DNA from: Paludibacterium denitrificans
GTDB lineage: Bacteria > Pseudomonadota > Gammaproteobacteria > Burkholderiales > Chromobacteriaceae
Reading direction: 5' to 3'
Assembly (NCBI RefSeq): GCF_009707705.1
Contig: NZ_WLYX01000001.1
Coordinates: forward strand, 1,984,001 to 2,048,000
DNA length: 64,000 nt
The translations under genes and the position numbers were made by a program. The first letter of the stretch is position 1; each line of letters opens with the position of its first letter. Positions 19,430 through 28,651 of the stretch are shown one piece after another. The notes beneath the pieces were generated by a model. That model was not told the origin of the DNA, did no database searches, and worked only from the letters and a program-made list of their open reading frames with translations.

Positions 19430-19588
19430 TTAATGTCCGTGTGGCCAGCGGTCTCCACCATCACGACCATCGTGATGATCACCCCAGCGGCCATCGCGGT
19501 GATAGCCGTCTTCCGGCACGACTACACAAGCGCTTAGAGAGGCCGTCAAGATGGCCAATACGATTGCAGCAAAATAGCGTTTCATCAT
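19430..19588 (-). CDS. Small lipoprotein, 52 aa
   Basis: ATG 19588 follows a strong GGGAGGA. The signal peptide KRYFAAIVLAILTASLSAC ends in a lipobox (LSAC). The mature part is short and rich in His, Asp, Gly and Arg (YHRDGRWGDHHDGRDGGD), so it may bind metal. Such small outer-membrane or periplasmic lipoproteins are common in this group; function unknown. Confidence 0.65.
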   Translation of the reverse strand: MMKRYFAAIVLAILTASLSACVVVPEDGYHRDGRWGDHHDGRDGGDRWPHGH

Positions 19589-19719
19589 GTCCTCCCAAGG
19601 TATCCATGCTCTGTAATTGCAAAGCCGAGTCGACTGGCTTTGGTTTCTAAGCAATACAATTCCAGTCTAGACCACGCGCCGGGTGAGAAGAGTAGAACGG
19701 GGATATGCGAGGATAAAAT

Positions 19720-20122
19720 CTAGGCGATAGGCTGTCTAAGTGCGCCCAGAAGAGGGCGATTAGGCTTACCGATTTTCAGTCGCCATATAAATCCAGGCCT
19801 GCCAGAGGCCAAAGTAACAAGCTGCCGCTTATAGTTGACCACTTCGTAACTATCGGCCTGGTGCAGTTCTGGTTTGCTTACGAGCAAGGCCATACCGTTC
19901 ACTTGATCAGCGGGGTTGCCGGTCAAAGCGATAATGGGATGATGGGTTTGGCCGCTGGTAGCAATGACCTGAGGGTCGGTGATTTCCAGCATGGTCAGCG
20001 TGAAGCTGGGTAACTGGTCGGCAAAGCCTTCCATCAGGCGGCCAAAGGTCGCCTGCTGAACTTGTGGTAGCTGTAAGGTGCCGTAGGAAAACAGCCACTG
20101 GTCTGGTATGGGGGGTGCTCAT
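19720..20122 (-). CDS. Gamma-glutamylcyclotransferase-like (AIG2/GGCT) protein
   Basis: WLFSYGTLQLPQVQQATFG carries the YGTL substrate-loop motif of the GGCT/AIG2 fold, and the rest (LEITDPQVIATSGQTHHPII, ADSYEVVNYKR) follows the family. The likely start is ATG 20122, overlapping the stop of the upstream peptidase gene (ATGA). One extra C in a six-C run (native about five) shifts the frame after four codons. Repaired length is about 133 residues. It probably acts on gamma-glutamyl or related small peptides and is translated together with the peptidase. Confidence 0.72.
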
Positions 20123-20808
20123 GCTTCGGCGCTCGTCGTCTCGCGAATCAACAGGTCTTCATAGAAAGCACCATAAGGCAGGGTCGGGTGGCGAATCTGA
20201 ATTTCCAGAATCCACAAGCCGGTGTCTGGGCAGGCGGCAAAGTCTCCCAGATTGCCTGCCTGATAAATGGCATGTGGGAAATCGGAAACCCGATGTCCCT
20301 TGATCTCCAGATTCAGTTGCCAGCCCATGGCTTCGGCTTGTTTGGCGGCGTATTGGTAAAGTTCTGAGCCTGCACACCCATCCTGCAACCATTTGTCTCT
20401 GACTGTCTGCCAAAGCTGACGCGCGGCCATGGCGCAATCCTGCATTTGCGTATCATGGCCTACCACAAAAGTGTCGCCAGCATCGCCTTCATGGCCATCC
20501 CAGACGACGCCCAAGTCAATGAAAAAAATATCGTTTTCGCCTAGTACGTTGTCTGGGTCAATGCGTTGATTGAACGTTTTTTGAGTGGTGTGACCGAAGC
20601 GCACGATGATGCCATGCCAGATACGTTCCATCCCCATCTGTTCCAGCGTTGCCTTGGCCAAGTCTTTGGCTTGCCGCTCATTCATGCCGGGCCGGATCTG
20701 CTTTGCAATCAACTGTACGGCCTCAACGGTTTTATTACGGGCGTGCAGCATCTTGGCCGGGGAAAAGGTCGGGCCAACGGCTTGTTGGGGGAGGGCTACG
20801 GCAGTCAT
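20119..20808 (-). CDS. M24-family metallopeptidase (Xaa-Pro/methionine aminopeptidase-like)
   Basis: The 229-residue protein from ATG 20808 has the pita-bread fold pattern: RIWHGIIVRFGHTTQKTF, the metal ligand aspartate in IFFIDLGVVWDGHEGDAGDT, a histidine in LEIKGHRVSDFPH, and late acidic ligands in TGLWILEIQIRHP. It lacks the N-terminal creatinase domain of full Xaa-Pro dipeptidases. The longer upstream open frame to 21219 is not supported. Its stop overlaps the start of the GGCT-like gene, so both are probably one peptide-processing unit. Confidence 0.8.
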   Translation of the reverse strand: MTAVALPQQAVGPTFSPAKMLHARNKTVEAVQLIAKQIRPGMNERQAKDLAKATLEQMGMERIWHGIIVRFGHTTQKTFNQRIDPDNVLGENDIFFIDLGVVWDGHEGDAGDTFVVGHDTQMQDCAMAARQLWQTVRDKWLQDGCAGSELYQYAAKQAEAMGWQLNLEIKGHRVSDFPHAIYQAGNLGDFAACPDTGLWILEIQIRHPTLPYGAFYEDLLIRETTSAEA

Positions 20809-21474
20809 GGCAATCTCGCGTGGTGGGGGGGGGATCAAGTTAATGGTTTTATCATAATTGGATGGTCCGGGACACAATACGTATGAGCAGGTGCTACGAC
20901 GCGCGCCGGTGACGCCACACACAAGGGCGATGCGGTCATGGGTTGGCCGAAAAAGAGGTGGATAACCGGTGTGGTTGGCGAGATGTGATACCGAATGGTT
21001 ATTGACGGTGTTGATCGCTGGTGTTGTTACCTGCATGGCGGTAATGTGTACAAGGTTATGAAATGCGTCATGTTCAAGGGCGCATTTTGGCGAATATGAC
21101 ATGCCAAAATTGCCCGGTCGGGTGCCTGTATTTTTGGGGCGGGGCATGAGTGCTATTTTCACAAACTGAGTTGTCCAAAATTTATTCCGGCTAGTATCCA
21201 GTCGTGATAGAGTTATCACTCTATAGTGGTGCCGCCTTTGTCATGGTGCTTACCCGTACCCGTAGCAGAAAGCCTCGCGGAGTGGGTGGGTTGTGCCCTG
21301 TTTTTTACGGATTGCAAGTCAGCTTGATGATGTCCCGAGTGGCAAGCTGACTTGCAATCCAGAAAAACTAAAAGAGATGACCGTATCGGATAACGGTGAA
21401 CACTAGCTGAATTTGTAGTGTATTCCGGTGCTTCTGGTGCGGTGTCTTCTTTTATTCAGGGACAGGGAGACCCA
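20809..21474. other. Gap between peptidase and chemoreceptor genes
   Basis: No gene supported. It contains a copy of TTGGCCGAA (20943-20951), a long perfect hairpin (21309-21360) and, presumably, divergent promoters. Confidence 0.4.
21309..21360. repeat. Perfect 18-bp inverted repeat (hairpin)
   Basis: GGATTGCAAGTCAGCTTG is repeated exactly in inverse after a 16-base spacer. No T-run follows on either strand, so it is not an ordinary terminator. It lies 115 bases ahead of the chemoreceptor gene. Confidence 0.85.
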
Positions 21475-23664
21475 ATGAGTGCAATAACGGCAAAAATCAA
21501 AAAGGTTGGCTTGCAGTCGGTTCAGGGGCGGATTGCCTTGGCTGCTTAAGCAGTGCGTTGGTGATTAGCTCCGTCGTGCTGCTGGCGATCAATGTTGGTT
21601 CATCGATGATGACGCAGAACATGATCAATGGCCGCATGAACGACCTGATACGCGTCGAAACTGAAGCCAAACTGAGCAACCTCGCGTCCGCTCAGGCCGG
21701 TGCTATCCAAGCGCGCTTTGACCGGCTCTCGACGCGGCACGCACGATGGCACACACCTTTGCCCTGTCCAAGGGCAGTTTGCCCATGGGGCGACCCCAAC
21801 TCAATGCTATTTTGCATAACGTGCTGATTAGCAATCCTGAATTCAATGGGACCTACTCATGCTGGGAACCGAATGCCATAGACGGTGCCGATAACCGCTA
21901 TACCGGCCCAGTGCAACGGCAATAATCCACAAACCGGTCGTTTCACTCCTTACTGGACCCGCAGCGAAAGCGGTGCAATCGCGGTGCAGCCGCTGGTTGA
22001 GTATGACTCCGATGCCCTGCATCCGAACGGTGTGCCCAAAGGTGGCTGGTATGCTTAAGCCCGAAAATGACGGGTAAGGAAAGCGTACTGGGGCCTCTGC
22101 CATATGTGGTGCAGGGCAAGAACGTGTTCCTGGCTACCATGTCGGTGCCCATCGTGATCAATGGCAAATTTGTCGGTGTTGCCGGTGCCGACTACAACCT
22201 CGACTTTGTGCAGAAGATCAGTCAGGAAACCAATAAGTCGCTCTACGATGGCAAGGGCAAGCTGCTGATTGTCAGTGATCGTGGTCTGGTGGTTGCCGAC
22301 AGCTCCAATCCGGACCTGATCGGTAAACCGTTTACGCCGGAAGTAGGCGAACAGAACGCACAGGGACTACTCAACGAAATCAAGGCAGGTAAAGCCAAGA
22401 CCGGGTGGACGATGCTTCGCAGACCATGAATGCACTCGCGCCGATCCCACTGGGCAAGACCGGCAAGCCGTGGGCCGTGCTGATTCAGGTTCCCAAAAAG
22501 GTGGTACTGGCGCAGGTAAACGAGCTGAACCACGACATCACCACGCGCTCGGTCTTTACCACCATGCTGCAAGTTGGCATTGGTGCTTCGGCATCATCCT
22601 ATTGGCCAGCCTGTTCCTGTGGCGGATGTCGGCCAGGATTGCCAAACCGATCAGCGAAGCTGCTGATATTGCACAAAATATCGAATACGGAATTTTTGAC
22701 TCGCGCCTTACCGTGACGTCCAACGACGAAGTGGGTAAGCTGGCTTTTGCTCTCAACAGCATGGCTGACAGCTTGCAGGAAAAGGTCAGGCTGGCCGAAC
22801 AGATCAGCGAAGGGAATCTGGATTGCAGCGTCAATCTGACATCGCCGTCCGACCAACTGGGCAAGGCGTTGCAGAAAATGGTCGAGAACCTCAATCGCAT
22901 GATCGGCAATCTACAGAACGAAGCGCGGGCCATCGACAAAAACGCCAAAGATATGTCGGCGTTGAGCCGGGAACTCTCTGCGGGGGCTGGTAGTTCGGCT
23001 GCCTCAATTGAGGAAATCAGCACGGCGATGGCGGAGATCAGTTCCCAGACCAAGAGCAATGCCGATAATGCGGTTCGTGCCAGAACGATCTCACAGTCGT
23101 CGCATACGGCAGCGGTTAATGGCGCACGCGATATGAGCGAAATGCTAGCGGCGATGCAGGAAATCAAGGCGTCTGGCGACAATATCACCTCGATCATTCA
23201 GGCCATCAACGATATTACCGAGCAGACCAACCTGCTGGCACTGAATGCTGCGATTGAAGCCGCACGGGCGGGTGAGTCAGGCCGTGGTTTTGCTGTCGTT
23301 GCCGACGAGGTCCGTTCGCTCGCTATCCGTAGCGCCAACGCGGCTCAACAGGTGGCTAAACTGGTGCAGTCTTCCAGTGCAAAGACTGCCGTAGGCGTCA
23401 ATGTGGCCAATAAGACTTCCGAATCGTTGAAGCAGATTGTTTCCAGTGCCGAAGAACTGTCCTCGCTGGTTGAAAGTATTTCACTGGCTTCACAGGAACA
23501 GGTGATTGGCATTGAGGAAATTACTCAAGGTCTGCATCAAATCGATAACGCCACCCAGTGCGGTCAGTACGCATGCCGAGCAATGTGCAAGTACGGCTGT
23601 CCAGCTCACTTCGCAGGCGAAGCTGGTGCATGACCTGATCAAAGATTATCGCGTCAAGACGTAA
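21475..23664 (+). CDS. Methyl-accepting chemotaxis protein with dCache-type sensor; many frame breaks
   Basis: Membrane receptor feeding CheA/CheW. Start ATG 21475 behind AGGGAGA. Order: N-terminal membrane helix ([18 protein letters not shown]), large periplasmic sensor ([39 protein letters not shown]), second membrane helix ([17 protein letters not shown]), HAMP, and a signalling domain with the conserved tip [20 protein letters not shown]. Breaks at 21544-21551 and 22053-22060 are GCTTAAGC strings repaired by GCCGGC; others (near 21725, 21915, 22405, 22587, 23560) are single-base. Repaired, it is about 725 residues ending KDYRVKT. Ligand unknown; the dCache fold often binds amino acids. 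Confidence 0.88.
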
Positions 23665-23680
23665 GGCGCATTTGAAGCTG

Positions 23681-23723
23681 ACAGCCCAGCCACTTGCTTA
23701 GCATCTGGCTGGGCTGTTTTTTT
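23681..23723 (+). terminator. Rho-independent terminator
   Basis: ACAGCCCAGCCA and TGGCTGGGCTGT pair perfectly, followed by seven T, 16 bases after the chemoreceptor stop. Confidence 0.92.
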
Positions 23724-24023
23724 GCTGATGATTTTCTTCATCGGAAATGATTGGATTTGGGCTGTTGATGAAGGACGGGAGGAGAAGCCAACCAGAATGC
23801 GGGTGATTTTGCCCCGGAATCTGGCGTCTGATAGTGGTTGTTGATTGTCGAACGGTGGTGCTGACAAAGGCTGCGGATCCAGTGGTCGCGAAGTTACCTT
23901 ACTGATTTGCACCGCGCCCTTTCCTTAGCTGGTATTCCACTGGTGCAGGAAAATGCGATGTGCTGTGCGGCCATACCTCAGCGCTTTCCCAGAACTGTGC
24001 CAAGCCTTGTGGGAAAAACAAAA

Positions 24024-24054
24024 AAGCCCTTGATTTCTCAAGGGCTTAATTGCT
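24024..24054 (-). terminator. Terminator beside the left att copy
   Basis: AAGCCCTTGA and TCAAGGGCTT pair around TTTC. The T-run lies on the leftward strand. It sits just beyond the left tRNA-Ser 3' copy and probably is the native terminator of that tRNA before integration. Confidence 0.75.
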
Positions 24055-24056
24055 TT

Positions 24057-24076
24057 TGGCGGAGAGAGTGGGATTC
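24057..24076. other. Attachment site, left (tRNA-Ser 3' end copy)
   Basis: TGGCGGAGAGAGTGGGATTC is identical to the 3' end of tRNA-Ser(CGA) at 44200-44219, in the same orientation. It marks the left end of the tandem elements. Confidence 0.9.
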
Positions 24077-24135
24077 TCTTTCCATTAACCGTAATTGCCT
24101 GAATGCCTTGATTTTCTTGCATTTAACCAATAAAT

Positions 24136-24158
24136 TTGGGTAACTTTGTTGGGTAAGT
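24136..24158. repeat. Integrase arm-type repeats, element 1 left end
   Basis: TTGGGTAACT at 24136 and TTGGGTAAGT at 24149, 13 bases apart. The same pair with the same spacing lies at 30992 and 31005 at the other end of element 1. Confidence 0.7.
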
Positions 24159-24173
24159 TAAGAGTTCAGCACC

Positions 24174-25442
24174 ATGAGTTTCGAGAACTTGGAACGTATT
24201 GGAGAGACCTACTACGCCTCCATGCACGTTCCCCCTGATGTCCGAGAGGCACTGGGTAAACGTCGCCTTCGTAAGTCACTCCGCACCAAGGATAAGCGCA
24301 CCGCAATCCACCGAGCCAGACTCGTGATCGATCAGTGGTGGAGCGAGATACACGCAGCCCGAAAATCCCTCACGAACACTCCTGATCAGCAAACCCTAGA
24401 CGCCCTTGCTTGGCGTGAGGAGTTATTTGCTTTGGCTTCTGATCCTGACCAGCAGGAGGCACTGGAGTATCGCCTGAGTGATGTTGCAGAGAAGATCGAA
24501 CAGAAGGCAGGCATTGAAGCTGCCCAGACGTTCTATGGCATTGCCACGGGCAAAGTAACCCCCGTCCATCCCCTCATTGAGAAATGGAAAGCCTACTCAG
24601 CCAAGAGCGTTAAGCCTAAGACCTTGGCGATGTACGCGGCTGATGTGGAGAGAATGGCCGAGAAGATCGAAACTCTTGAAGACTTTACCAAGGGCGGTGT
24701 CAGGGCTTGGCTATGGGGACTGGCAGAGGTGACGGCTGGAGGTTTGGCCGAGGCCACTCAGCGACGGATTCTCAACGGTCTTTCCAACTTCTGGCGCTGG
24801 TGCCATGCCCAAGGCTTGATCGACGAAGACGCATCCAACCCAACCATCGGCGTTGCTCTGCACAAAGGGGCCGGGCCAAAGATACAGCGCATTCCCTTCA
24901 CTGCCGTTCAGATTGTTGATCTCTGGAAGAAGGCAGTATCGAAGGGTGACCCAGCCTTGGCTGATCTGATCTATCTAGGTGCTTACACTGGGGCACGGAT
25001 TGAGGAGCTATGCTCTCTTACCTGTTCTGATATCTCACCTGATTGGCGGTTCTTCACCGTGCGAGACGCCAAGACCAGCGCAGGGAATCGAGATGTCCCT
25101 ATCCATTCCAAGCTACTTCCAGTCATCCGGCGTCTGTGCAACGAAAGCAAGGATGACTTCTTAATCCCGAGTACAGCAAAGAACAGCCACGGCAAGCGGT
25201 CTGATCCACTGGGTAAACGCTTTGGACGATTGAAGGATGAACTGGGACATGGCCCCGAGCGTGTCTTCCATTCAATTCGGAAAACAGTGGCGACAATGCT
25301 GGAGAATGCAGGTGTGTCAGAGGGTGTCGCTGCTGACATCTTGGGACATGAGAAATCTACAATTACCTATGGCCTGTACTCTGGAGGAACGTCCATCGAG
25401 AACAAAACAAAGGCTATCGAGAACCTGAAGTACAGCTGGTAA
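24174..25442 (+). CDS. int: Tyrosine integrase of element 1
   Basis: Site-specific recombinase of 422 residues. The core catalytic set is visible: Arg in AYTGARIEELCSL, Lys around KTSAGNRDVPI, His-x-x-Arg in FHSIRKTVATML, His in LGHEKSTIT and the nucleophile Tyr in YGLYSGG. The N-terminal half contains a SAM-like core-binding domain (KTLAMYAADVERMAEKI). It starts 98 bases inside the left att site, next to its arm-type repeats, so it should recombine the tRNA-Ser 3' end. The ATG follows the sequence TTCAGCACC with no strong ribosome binding site. Confidence 0.93.
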   Translation: MSFENLERIGETYYASMHVPPDVREALGKRRLRKSLRTKDKRTAIHRARLVIDQWWSEIHAARKSLTNTPDQQTLDALAWREELFALASDPDQQEALEYRLSDVAEKIEQKAGIEAAQTFYGIATGKVTPVHPLIEKWKAYSAKSVKPKTLAMYAADVERMAEKIETLEDFTKGGVRAWLWGLAEVTAGGLAEATQRRILNGLSNFWRWCHAQGLIDEDASNPTIGVALHKGAGPKIQRIPFTAVQIVDLWKKAVSKGDPALADLIYLGAYTGARIEELCSLTCSDISPDWRFFTVRDAKTSAGNRDVPIHSKLLPVIRRLCNESKDDFLIPSTAKNSHGKRSDPLGKRFGRLKDELGHGPERVFHSIRKTVATMLENAGVSEGVAADILGHEKSTITYGLYSGGTSIENKTKAIENLKYSW

Positions 25443-25866
25443 TCAGTGGGGGAAAAATTCCAGCAAAAATTTGTGAGAGGCTACCTCGAACAATGCTGAC
25501 GGCAAAATCCCCCCCTATGCCACCAGCCTTCGAATTTGAATCAAGCGCATTCCAATTGCTGTAGACAACTGGTGGTGCCCTTGCTTTCTGGCTGAGTAAG
25601 AAAATCAGACTAGGTTTCGGTTCTTCCCATACCCTCCACTTCTCGCAACGCTCAACCGAGTCGCTGCCGAGTGGTGATGAGCAAATGCCCAATGCACAAC
25701 GGATAAAAACACGCAGATTTGTATGTTTTCCGAGTGCACACTCTTCCCTGCCCATAATGATGGACATTGCATAATCCAAATAGGATTGACGCATTGTCTG
25801 TTCCACCGAGAGAGGCAGAGCTTCCATCGATGGATCAATGAGTCCAAGAACGAGGCGTTTCATCAT
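25414..25866 (-). CDS. ORF beginning with a GyrA-like N-terminal helix, then unrelated
   Basis: The protein starts MKRLVLGLIDPSMEALPLSV and continues EQTMRQSYLDYAMSIIMGR, which closely resembles the first helix of DNA gyrase subunit A (family consensus SYLDYAMSVIVGRALPD). After MGR the likeness stops and the remaining 100 residues are low-quality and end over the integrase 3' end. It may be a gyrA fragment picked up by the element, or a real short protein. Only the first 42 codons (25740-25866) look like genuine coding sequence. Confidence 0.45.
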   Translation of the reverse strand: MMKRLVLGLIDPSMEALPLSVEQTMRQSYLDYAMSIIMGREECALGKHTNLRVFIRCALGICSSPLGSDSVERCEKWRVWEEPKPSLIFLLSQKARAPPVVYSNWNALDSNSKAGGIGGDFAVSIVRGSLSQIFAGIFPPLITSCTSGSR

Positions 25867-25987
25867 TCAGATACAGGTTTCCAAGCTGTGCTGCCTAACG
25901 GATGCTGTCTGTTCACACCCGCAGGTTGGAGGCGGCGACCTCCGTGAAAAGGGAAGTTAGTGCAGAACTACGGTTTGGAAGATCGAG

Positions 25988-26206
25988 CTACTTGTCATTA
26001 GCTACCCCTCCTTTAGGTTGGCAAAGCATGATGAGAACCCAGCTAGCAAACACATCGAAAACGATACGCAGCGCCAGCACCTTTGCTGCTACCAAATCGC
26101 TTCTGTAATAAGCCTCAATACAGTCAATAAACCGCTGTGGATTGGCTTGGTAAATCGTAGCCATCACGACAGCGAGTTGTAGTAGTGCAAGCTTCAGTTG
26201 TTTCAA
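25988..26206 (-). CDS. Small hypothetical protein, 72 aa
   Basis: TTG start at 26206 after GAGGCTGACA. It has an N-terminal hydrophobic helix (LKLALLQLAVVMATIYQ) and a second one near the end (LRIVFDVFASWVLIMLCQP), so it may be a small membrane protein. No family recognised. It lies between the GyrA-like ORF and the serine recombinase of element 1. Confidence 0.4.
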   Translation of the reverse strand: MKQLKLALLQLAVVMATIYQANPQRFIDCIEAYYRSDLVAAKVLALRIVFDVFASWVLIMLCQPKGGVANDK

Positions 26207-26443
26207 TGTCAGCCTCTATGAATCCGAGGTGACGCACTTCCCATTTACTTCATCCGGCACAGCATGACGGACAAAAACCATATTGGGTGTATGGTTCGTA
26301 ATTCAAGCTCAGTGGTAAGGCCACAAGGTATACCTATATGGTCTTGTCGAAACATAGCCTAAAGCTAGTCCATTAGGGTTGACTTCCTATTTTGGACTAC
26401 ATAGTATTGGCCCTGTTACTTTTTGGACTAGGGTCAAAGCGTC

Positions 26444-27049
26444 ATGACATCCCACACCAGCAGCCATTCCATCTACTATGGTCGTGTATCTACCAGTGAG
26501 CAGAACAGCAGCCAGCAACGAGCAGAAGCTGAAGCACTGGGCTGTAATGACTGCTTCTTCGATGAAGGTGTCTCTGGTTACCACGTAGCACCGGCAGATC
26601 GCCCAGAGTGGCTCAAGGTGATGGCTGCTCTACGTCGCGGGGATACGCTGTATGTCCGCTGGCTTGACCGCATCAGCCGCCGTTACGATGAACTGCACAA
26701 CACCATGCAGGTACTGATGCAGCGTGGGGTGACCGTGAGATGCACCATGAATGGGATGGTGTTTGATGGTGCCACTGATGATCCGATTGCCAAGGCGACT
26801 CGTGATGCTGTCCTAGCCTTCATGGCTGCACAGGGTGAAGTGGACTATGTGAACCGCAAGGAGATGCAGCGCAGAGGCATCCAGCTTGCCAAGGAGGAAG
26901 GCCGCTACACTGGCAGGCCCAAGTCAGTGGATGACGCTGCTGTGGCTGCTTGGAAGGCTGAGACTGGAGCCACCATCAAGGCCACTGCAGAACACTTCGG
27001 GATCGGTGAGAGCAGTGTGAAGAGGGCGCTGAAAGCATCACGCGCTTAG
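26444..27049 (+). CDS. Serine recombinase of element 1
   Basis: A 201-residue resolvase-type protein: the catalytic serine lies in SIYYGRVSTSEQNSSQQRAE, an Arg cluster in YVRWLDRISRRYDEL, and a C-terminal DNA-binding part follows GRYTGRPKSVDDAAVAAW with a helix-turn-helix (KATAEHFGIGESSVKRAL). It is only distantly similar to the recombinase at 13207. The element thus has both a tyrosine and a serine recombinase. It may resolve multimers or invert a segment. Confidence 0.88.
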   Translation: MTSHTSSHSIYYGRVSTSEQNSSQQRAEAEALGCNDCFFDEGVSGYHVAPADRPEWLKVMAALRRGDTLYVRWLDRISRRYDELHNTMQVLMQRGVTVRCTMNGMVFDGATDDPIAKATRDAVLAFMAAQGEVDYVNRKEMQRRGIQLAKEEGRYTGRPKSVDDAAVAAWKAETGATIKATAEHFGIGESSVKRALKASRA

Positions 27050-27156
27050 TGGGTCGCTGGGACAACTTGCGGACATTCTGTCCGGTCGGCCTGAGGGCTG
27101 ACCTTGGGAAGTTCGTGAGCTTGTCCCTGCGTATCTGTCTTTGCGGAGTCTCTTGT

Positions 27157-27660
27157 TTACTTGACTTGGCGAGACTCCCATGCAGCATCCAGAGCGTTGG
27201 CTATATCAGTGAATATCGTACCGCTCAACGGGGCGCAGTTCTCTGAGTAACCGGAACCATTTACATTGAGGATGGTTTCGTTTGTTTTGGTGTCGATCAA
27301 GTCAGTCGATATCTGATCGAACCAGAACCCTCCACCAAAGCAGCGATTGGCCCAGTCATAGGGGGCATACCCATCAATTTTCAGAATGTACCGCGCTTCC
27401 GCTTGATTAAATGCCTCCACCCTATTTTGTGAAGTTTGCTCTGCAACACGAGTTCGTGAACTCCAACGAAGAACCTTAAAACCCTTCTGGGTAAGCCTGT
27501 TCTGTATTTCAATCACCCATGGTGCACTCGGGGCATCTAGGGCGATAACGCGTGGGCCTTGTACTTTATCGGTGCTGATTTGAATGACTCTCCCTGAGGC
27601 GCACCCCATAAGGGAGATACTGAGAACTCCGATTCCAAGAAAGCGAGCATATCTAGTCAT
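27157..27660 (-). CDS. Lipoprotein, 167 aa
   Basis: The signal peptide RYARFLGIGVLSISLMGC ends in a lipobox (LMGC), so the mature protein is lipid-anchored. The rest (VIEIQNRLTQKGFKVLRWS, DGYAPYDWANRCFGGGFWF, LDAAWESRQVK) looks like a small alpha/beta envelope domain of the kind that assembles on outer-membrane lipoproteins. Similar lipoproteins occur as cargo on phage-like elements; function unknown. Confidence 0.7.
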   Translation of the reverse strand: MTRYARFLGIGVLSISLMGCASGRVIQISTDKVQGPRVIALDAPSAPWVIEIQNRLTQKGFKVLRWSSRTRVAEQTSQNRVEAFNQAEARYILKIDGYAPYDWANRCFGGGFWFDQISTDLIDTKTNETILNVNGSGYSENCAPLSGTIFTDIANALDAAWESRQVK

Positions 27661-27827
27661 TAGTCACCTGAGCATGTGCAATGTATGTGGCAATTTTCAT
27701 GCCTTATATGTGAATTAATTTTACATTAAATTACATTGGTATTTCCACCAAGACCAACGCTCTCGCATCCGTAACCGTAACCGTCAACACCACCACCATC
27801 CCGCAGGTTACCTACAAGGGCCAGTCA

Positions 27828-28651
27828 GTGCTGACCTCTGCGGTAATCGCTGCGGTACACGAGATCAATACGGCCAAGCGTGATCCTCAGATCGCTAAGA
27901 ACACCAACAACACCAACAACACCAACAACACCAACAACACCAACAACACCAACAACACCAACAACACCAACAACACCAACAACACCAACAACACCAACAA
28001 CACCAACAACACCAACAACACCAACAACACCAACAACACCAACAACACCAACAACACCAACAACACCATCATCACCCGCGACTACCAAGGGATGACCTTC
28101 CAGTTCCGCGAGGATGGCTACTTCAACATGACCAAGGCGGCGAAGCATTTTGGCAAACGTGTGCAGGACTTCTTCGACAATATGTACGTCAACGAATACA
28201 TCGCTGAACTAGTCCTCGTTTTCAATCACGCTGATCGGCGTGAATTGATTCAAGCCAAACGCGGTGGTAATCACGGTGGAACCGGGGTCACCCCAAGCTG
28301 GCCGTGTTCTTCGCTCGTTGGCTGGACGTGAAGTTCGCTGTGTGGTGCGACATGGTTATCGATGACCTGCTGCGTGGTAAGGCCGAGGTGACCATCACCA
28401 AGCCGGAAGAGAGTGCTGTCTTGGCCTTGCCCAAAGACCTTCCATCTGCGCTTCGCGCTCTGGCTGACTCGGTGGAGCTGCAAGAGAAGCTCAAGGCCCA
28501 GACCGTAGAACAGGCCAAGCAGATCGACCATCTGGCCAGCCTGATGACGGTCAACAACTTCCTCACCAAGCATGACTACCAACACCAAACTTCTCGTAAT
28601 CGCCGGTATCACCATCAAGACCGACTCCGAAGGCCGCTACTGCCTGAATGA
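27828..28651 (+). CDS. KilA-N-type protein with Asn/Thr repeat linker (frame break near 28285)
   Basis: The open frame starts at 27714; the first usable start is uncertain (GTG 27828 is one). An N-terminal segment (VTVNTTTIPQVTYKGQSVLT) and helix (AVIAAVHEINTAKRDPQ) lead into an Asn-Thr-Asn repeat (see 27899-28066). A KilA-N domain follows: REDGYFNMTKAAKHFGKRVQ, then ELIQAKRGGNHGGT. One T is missing near 28285 (native GGAACCTGGGG), after which it continues GHPKLAVFFARWLDVKFAVW and ends with a coiled coil (LQEKLKAQTVEQAKQIDHLA). KilA-N proteins are phage antirepressors or DNA-binding regulators. Two more of this class follow. Confidence 0.72.
27899..28066 (+). repeat. 9-bp tandem repeat (AACACCAAC), about 19 copies
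   Basis: About 168 bases of perfect AACACCAAC units inside the KilA-N gene. The unit is a multiple of three, so copy-number change keeps the frame and changes only the length of an Asn-Thr-Asn linker. Confidence 0.95.

Noticed and set aside
27899..28066. Tandem repeat as a CRISPR array
   Set aside because: The 9-bp units are contiguous with no spacers and stay in one reading frame.
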